Shown: positions 8,131 to 11,000 of the stretch, in pieces | Layout: the number at the start of each line of letters is the position of its first letter | Position numbering within the stretch: position 1 is the first letter of the stretch | Source: Akkermansiaceae bacterium | GTDB lineage: Bacteria > Verrucomicrobiota > Verrucomicrobiia > Verrucomicrobiales > Akkermansiaceae | Length of the DNA stretch: 11,000 nucleotides | Assembly: GCA_020627645.1 (NCBI GenBank) | Contig: JAHDGN010000079.1 | Location: 1 to 11,000, forward strand | Direction: 5' to 3' | Notes under the pieces: model-generated | What the model was told of the DNA's origin: nothing | Database searches by the model: none | Seen by the model: only the letters and a program-made list of their open reading frames with translations | Position numbers and translations under genes: made by a program

Positions 8131-8151
8131 GAGGTCGGAGGTCAGAGGTTG
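8131..8151. repeat. Tandem heptamer repeat just upstream of the pseudouridine synthase start
   Basis: Three consecutive 7-bp units read GAGGTCG, GAGGTCA and GAGGTTG on the + strand. They fill most of the gap between the stop at 8163 and the minus-strand ATG at 8129, ending one base from that start codon. They occupy the place where a ribosome binding site would be. Confidence 0.7.
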
Positions 8152-8162
8152 GGGGGCATTTG

Positions 8163-8549
8163 TTAGGGTTTTTGGGCCGATTTTTCGGGAGACTTTAACA
8201 TGGCTCCTAGCATGCGTCCTACGATGTGGTTCTTTTCGATGAGAGTTTTGTGATCAGTTGCAGAAAGATACCCGCAGTCGAAAGCATAGTCGATCGAGGT
8301 CTCGGTTTCTGAATTTTCACCATCAGAGTCCCTCAGTTTTGAGATTAAATGAGGCTGATATCTTCGCTTTGCCCAAGCTTCTCGAAGATTGAGGGTGACG
8401 GACCTTGATGATCTTCTGATTTGTGAAGTGAGAGCGTACCGCTCTTCGGGCGGAAAGGATTTGGAATGTTCGAAGAGATCCATCGAGAGTTGGTAGGCCA
8501 ATTGATAGACTTGAAGTTCTTTTGGGGAATTGATGGCTGAACTCAGCAT
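8163..8549 (-). CDS. Four-helix-bundle protein, 23S rRNA intervening-sequence (IVP) family
   Basis: The protein has 128 residues and matches the S23/IVP four-helix-bundle family (TIGR02436-like) along most of its length. Visible features are LQVYQLAYQLSMDLFEHS (helix 1), FPPEERYALTSQIRRSSRSV (the most typical block), NLREAWAKRRY, LRDSDGENSETETSIDYAF and CGYLSATDHKTLIEKN. These proteins were first found encoded in spacers inside 23S rRNA genes, but most are free-standing chromosomal genes of unknown function; no rRNA is present around this one. It is cytoplasmic, with no signal peptide. It is probably the first gene of a minus-strand run with the pseudouridine synthase (33 bp gap) and the fusion gene. 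The terminator at 8582-8619 separates it from the E2 gene. No Shine-Dalgarno is seen before the ATG at 8549. Confidence 0.9.
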   Translation of the reverse strand: MLSSAINSPKELQVYQLAYQLSMDLFEHSKSFPPEERYALTSQIRRSSRSVTLNLREAWAKRRYQPHLISKLRDSDGENSETETSIDYAFDCGYLSATDHKTLIEKNHIVGRMLGAMLKSPEKSAQKP

Positions 8550-8581
8550 GAGATTTTTGGTTGGAAATTTTTCGTGGTCAT

Positions 8582-8619
8582 AAAAAACGCAGGGCCTTTT
8601 GAGGGGCGCTGCGTTTTTT
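8582..8619 (-). terminator. Rho-independent terminator of the E2 gene (symmetric, possibly bidirectional)
   Basis: Arms 8582-8592 (AAAAAACGCAG) and 8609-8619 (CTGCGTTTTTT) are perfect 11-bp complements. Partial GCC/GGC pairing is possible in the 16-base interior. On the minus strand the stem is followed by a T run, 23 bp downstream of the E2 stop at 8643. The arms are symmetric, so it could also terminate + strand transcription. Confidence 0.88.
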
Positions 8620-8642
8620 GGGCAAAGTGTTTCTTTGTTCGT

Positions 8643-9923
8643 TTAGACGAGCATGAGAGCAGGGTTTTCGATGAGGCGTTTGATTTCGGAGAGGAATTTG
8701 GCTCCAATGGCTCCATCGACAACTCGGTGGTCGCAGGAAACGCCAAGGTTCATGCGAAGGCCAGGAACGATTTGGCCGTCTTTGACGACAGGTTTTTCGA
8801 CGATGGCGCTGACGCTGAGAATCACGGCCTGTGGGGGGTTGATGATGGCGTCGAATGATTCGATTCCCCAAGCTCCGAGGTTGGAAATGGTGACGGTGCC
8901 GCCATCGAATTCGTTCGGGAGGAGTTTTTTGTCGCGAGCGCGGACGGCGAGGTCCTTGATTTCTTTTGAGATTTCGAGAAGTGATTTGGTGTTGGCATTT
9001 TTGACCACTGGGGTCACGAGGCCTTCGTCGACGGCGACAGCGACGGAGACCCCGACGTGAGCGAATTGAACGATGTGGTCTCCGTTGAATGATGCATTGA
9101 CCTCGGGAACGGCGAGAGTGGCGTTGATGAGGGCTTTGACGACGAAATCGTTGACGGAGTATTTGTTTCCGTGGGTGGCTTCGGCTTGTGCGTTGACTTG
9201 CTTGCGTAATGCCATGAGGGGGGCGGCATCGACTTCAAGATGGAGGTAGAAGTGGGGAATGGTGGTTTTTGAGGTGAGAAGTCGGTCGGCGATGACTTTC
9301 CTCATGCCGGAGAGTTCGATTTTGGTGTCTTCTCCGCTGACGACAGGTGAGATAGCGACTGGGGCTGGGGCGGTTGCTCCGCTTGCGGCTGGGGTTGCGG
9401 CGGTTCCGCCGGATGGAGCACTGAGGACGTCTGCTTTGACGATTCGTCCGCCAGGGCCTGTTCCGGTAAGAGTTGAGAGGTCGACGCCGTTGGCGGCGGC
9501 AATTTTGCGGGCAAGTGGGGAGGCTTTGATACGTCCACCGCTGGCGGTCACCGGTGGTGCAGCCGTAGGTGTTGATGTTGGGGCTGCGGGAGGGGTTGGA
9601 TTGTTTACGGCTGCTGATGCGGTTGCGAGGGCAGCGGCGGCGGCGGGTGGTGCGCTAGATGTTGGGGCTGACCCGGGTTCTTCGTCTTCTTCCAGAAGGG
9701 TGGCGATGACAGCGCCGACGGCACCTTTTCCTCCTTCGGCAACGGTGATTTGAGAGAGCGTGCCTTCGTCGAAAGCTTCCATTTCCATGGTGGCTTTGTC
9801 GGTTTCGATTTCGGCGAGGATATCTCCGATTTCAACTTGGTCGCCTTCTTTTTTGAGCCAACGGACGATGGTTCCTTCGGTCATCGTGTCGGAGAGCTTG
9901 GGCATTTCGATGTTGATCGGCAT
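8643..9923 (-). CDS. pdhC: Pyruvate dehydrogenase E2 (dihydrolipoamide acetyltransferase)
   Basis: The ATG at 9923 gives 426 residues beginning MPINIEMPKLSDTMTEG, the exact expected start of a lipoyl domain; an in-frame extension to 9980 adds only unrelated residues. The protein transfers acetyl groups from E1-bound pyruvate to CoA in the cytoplasmic PDH complex. Domains: lipoyl domain about 1-80 with the lipoyl lysine Lys43 in ETDKATMEME; Ala/Pro/Thr linker 83-128; peripheral subunit-binding domain 131-167 (ASPLARKIAAANG, GTGPGGRIVKADV); second linker to about 200; catalytic domain to the end with CDHRVVDG, His399 and Asp403 being catalytic. KLSDTM and the single lipoyl domain are like alphaproteobacterial/mitochondrial E2. 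E1 and E3 are not adjacent: the upstream neighbour is a divergent sulfatase, the downstream one unrelated. Another 2-oxo acid E2 is possible but less likely. No Shine-Dalgarno is seen. Confidence 0.95.
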   Translation of the reverse strand: MPINIEMPKLSDTMTEGTIVRWLKKEGDQVEIGDILAEIETDKATMEMEAFDEGTLSQITVAEGGKGAVGAVIATLLEEDEEPGSAPTSSAPPAAAAALATASAAVNNPTPPAAPTSTPTAAPPVTASGGRIKASPLARKIAAANGVDLSTLTGTGPGGRIVKADVLSAPSGGTAATPAASGATAPAPVAISPVVSGEDTKIELSGMRKVIADRLLTSKTTIPHFYLHLEVDAAPLMALRKQVNAQAEATHGNKYSVNDFVVKALINATLAVPEVNASFNGDHIVQFAHVGVSVAVAVDEGLVTPVVKNANTKSLLEISKEIKDLAVRARDKKLLPNEFDGGTVTISNLGAWGIESFDAIINPPQAVILSVSAIVEKPVVKDGQIVPGLRMNLGVSCDHRVVDGAIGAKFLSEIKRLIENPALMLV

Positions 9924-9943
9924 GGGTCTGGTTTTGTTGAGAA

Positions 9944-9951
9944 ATTTTATA
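9944..9951 (-). promoter_or_regulatory. Possible -10-like box for the E2 gene
   Basis: The minus strand reads TATAAAAT about 20 bp upstream of the E2 ATG, in the divergent region shared with the sulfatase gene (9924-10120). I found no convincing -35 hexamer at the usual distance, where the sequence is C-rich. This is a weak candidate only. Confidence 0.25.
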
Positions 9952-10120
9952 GGCCCACAGGGGCGGGGGGAGGGATACAAGGGGTGGCGATGGAAGGGAA
10001 GTAAAATGAGTGGGTCTTGGGGATCGAGGGTTGTGGCTATTTGGATGATTTTGGATCGCTTTGGTCACCTTTTTATTTGCTTGCAATTGATTCTTGTGGG
10101 TTTTTTTGACTGTATTGATT

Positions 10121-10990
10121 ATGAGATTTGTCGCGATTGGGTTGTTAAGTGTCGTTTTGGTGTTTGGAGCGGCATCGGGAGCTAGGCCTAATGTGGTTTT
10201 GGTCATTACGGATGATCAAGGGTATGGGGATTTGGCGTGTCATGGTCATCCGTATTTGAAGACCCCTCATTTGGATGCGCTGTATGCCGAGTCGACGGTT
10301 TTGGAGGATTTTCATGTGTCGCCAACTTGTTCGCCGACGAGGGCATCATTGATGACAGGGCGATGGAGTAATCGGACGGGGGTGTGGCATACGCTGATGG
10401 GGAGGCATCTGTTGAGGGAGACCGAGTTGACGTTGGGGAATTATTTTGCAGCGGATTACGCGACGGGATTATTTGGGAAGTGGCATTTAGGTGACAATTT
10501 GCCTTATCGGCCCGAAGACCGGGGATTTGAGGAGGTGTTTCGTCATGGTGGTGGCGGGGTCGGGCAGACCCCTGATTTTTGGGATAATGCGTATTTGGAT
10601 GGGAGTTATTGGAACAATGGGAGGGTTGTCCCGGCGGTGGGTTATTGCACGGATGTGTTTTTTGAAAGGGCGAATGATTTTATTCGGGATGCGGTAGGTC
10701 GTGGGGAGCCATTTTTTGCCTATATTTCGACGAATGCGCCTCATAAGCCGTTTCATTCTCCGCGGGTGTATTCGGATTTGTATTCAGATTTGCCGATCAC
10801 GGGGGATCAGCAGAGTTTTTTTGGAATGATTACAAATATCGATGAGAATGTGGGAAAAACCCGCCAGTTGCTGGAAGATTTGGGTGTCGCAGAGAATACG
10901 ATTTTCATTTTTATGACTGATAATGGGTCGGTTATCGGGCACACGGTTTTCAATCTCTTTGGGTCTGATTCCCCGCCGCTTGCGGCGTAA
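10121..10990 (+). pseudogene. S1-family sulfatase, truncated after the second metal-binding motif
   Basis: The ATG at 10121 precedes a signal peptide (IGLLSVVLVFGAASGA, cut near residue 20). The N-terminal sulfatase core is intact: TDDQGYGD (Asp31, Asp32 metal ligands), CSPTRASLMTGR with Cys70 as the formylglycine precursor and Arg74, FGKWHLG (Lys120, His122), APHKPF (His208) and MTDNGS (Asp267, Asn268). It should hydrolyse a sulfate ester in the periplasm or outside the cell. The family is usually 450 residues or more, but this frame ends at 289. The expected sequence after VFN (GMRG..KGS.YEGG-like) is replaced by LFGSDSPPLAA and a stop inside a GC-rich hairpin. The C-terminal subdomain is therefore missing, so I call it disrupted, although 10 bp of the window remain and the rest cannot be seen. 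It is divergent from the E2 gene. An assembly error is an alternative. Confidence 0.8.
10974..10987. repeat. GC-rich inverted repeat at the break in the sulfatase gene
   Basis: CGCCGC and GCGGCG are perfect 6-bp arms around a TT spacer, immediately followed by the TAA that closes the sulfatase frame. Similarity to sulfatases ends about 20 bp earlier, near 10955. It resembles a REP-type hairpin or the end of an inserted element. The window ends before the other side can be seen. Confidence 0.6.
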
Positions 10991-11000
10991 AGTATTCGCG

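Noticed and set aside
9259..9753. Plus-strand open frame of 164 codons opposite the E2 linker region
   Set aside because: It is an Ala/Gly/Val-rich complement of the Ala/Pro linker and subunit-binding domain, whose minus-strand frame is unmistakable.

Overview
The window looks like chromosomal DNA from a member of the PVC group, most likely Verrucomicrobiota, with Planctomycetota as the alternative. The basis is a very large secreted 'PVC-type' dehydrogenase / HEAT / CxxCH cytochrome / DUF1080 fusion, a second DUF1080 lipoprotein, an S1 sulfatase, a big secreted cysteine-rich protein, and the absence of Shine-Dalgarno motifs at all seven starts. There is no rRNA or other direct taxonomic marker, so this is inference. 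The + strand is strongly G (and T) rich throughout, whichever strand is coding.

Layout, left to right. 1-698 (-): DUF1080 (3-keto-disaccharide hydrolase-like) lipoprotein, its last few codons cut off by the window edge. 904-4074 (+): about 1,056-residue secreted protein with a propeller-like N-terminal half and three cysteine-rich modules of about 110 residues, followed by a strong intrinsic terminator (4094-4125). 4207-7518 (-): 1,103-residue exported redox/hydrolase fusion whose C-terminal domain is a close paralogue of the 1-698 protein. 7554-8129 (-): RluE/RsuA-type rRNA pseudouridine synthase. 8163-8549 (-): four-helix-bundle protein of the 23S rRNA intervening-sequence family. 8643-9923 (-): E2 of pyruvate dehydrogenase, with a terminator (8582-8619) behind it. 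10121-10990 (+): sulfatase with an intact N-terminal active site that stops early, at a small GC-rich hairpin near the window end.

How the genes may work together: the two DUF1080 proteins, the redox fusion and the sulfatase fit an envelope-located polysaccharide degradation lifestyle. The fusion protein could couple sugar oxidation, electron transfer to a c-type cytochrome and keto-glycoside cleavage on one chain. The genes at 8549-4207 are spaced by only 33 and 35 bp and may be one transcript. RluE and the E2 are housekeeping enzymes with no evident link to the polysaccharide theme.

The points most worth a second look are the gap-free duplication of the DUF1080 region 4,219 bp apart, the early end of the sulfatase, the all-in-one redox/hydrolase architecture, and the cysteine module array. 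There is no CRISPR array, tRNA, rRNA or recognisable transposase. No stretch longer than 300 bp lacks a gene.
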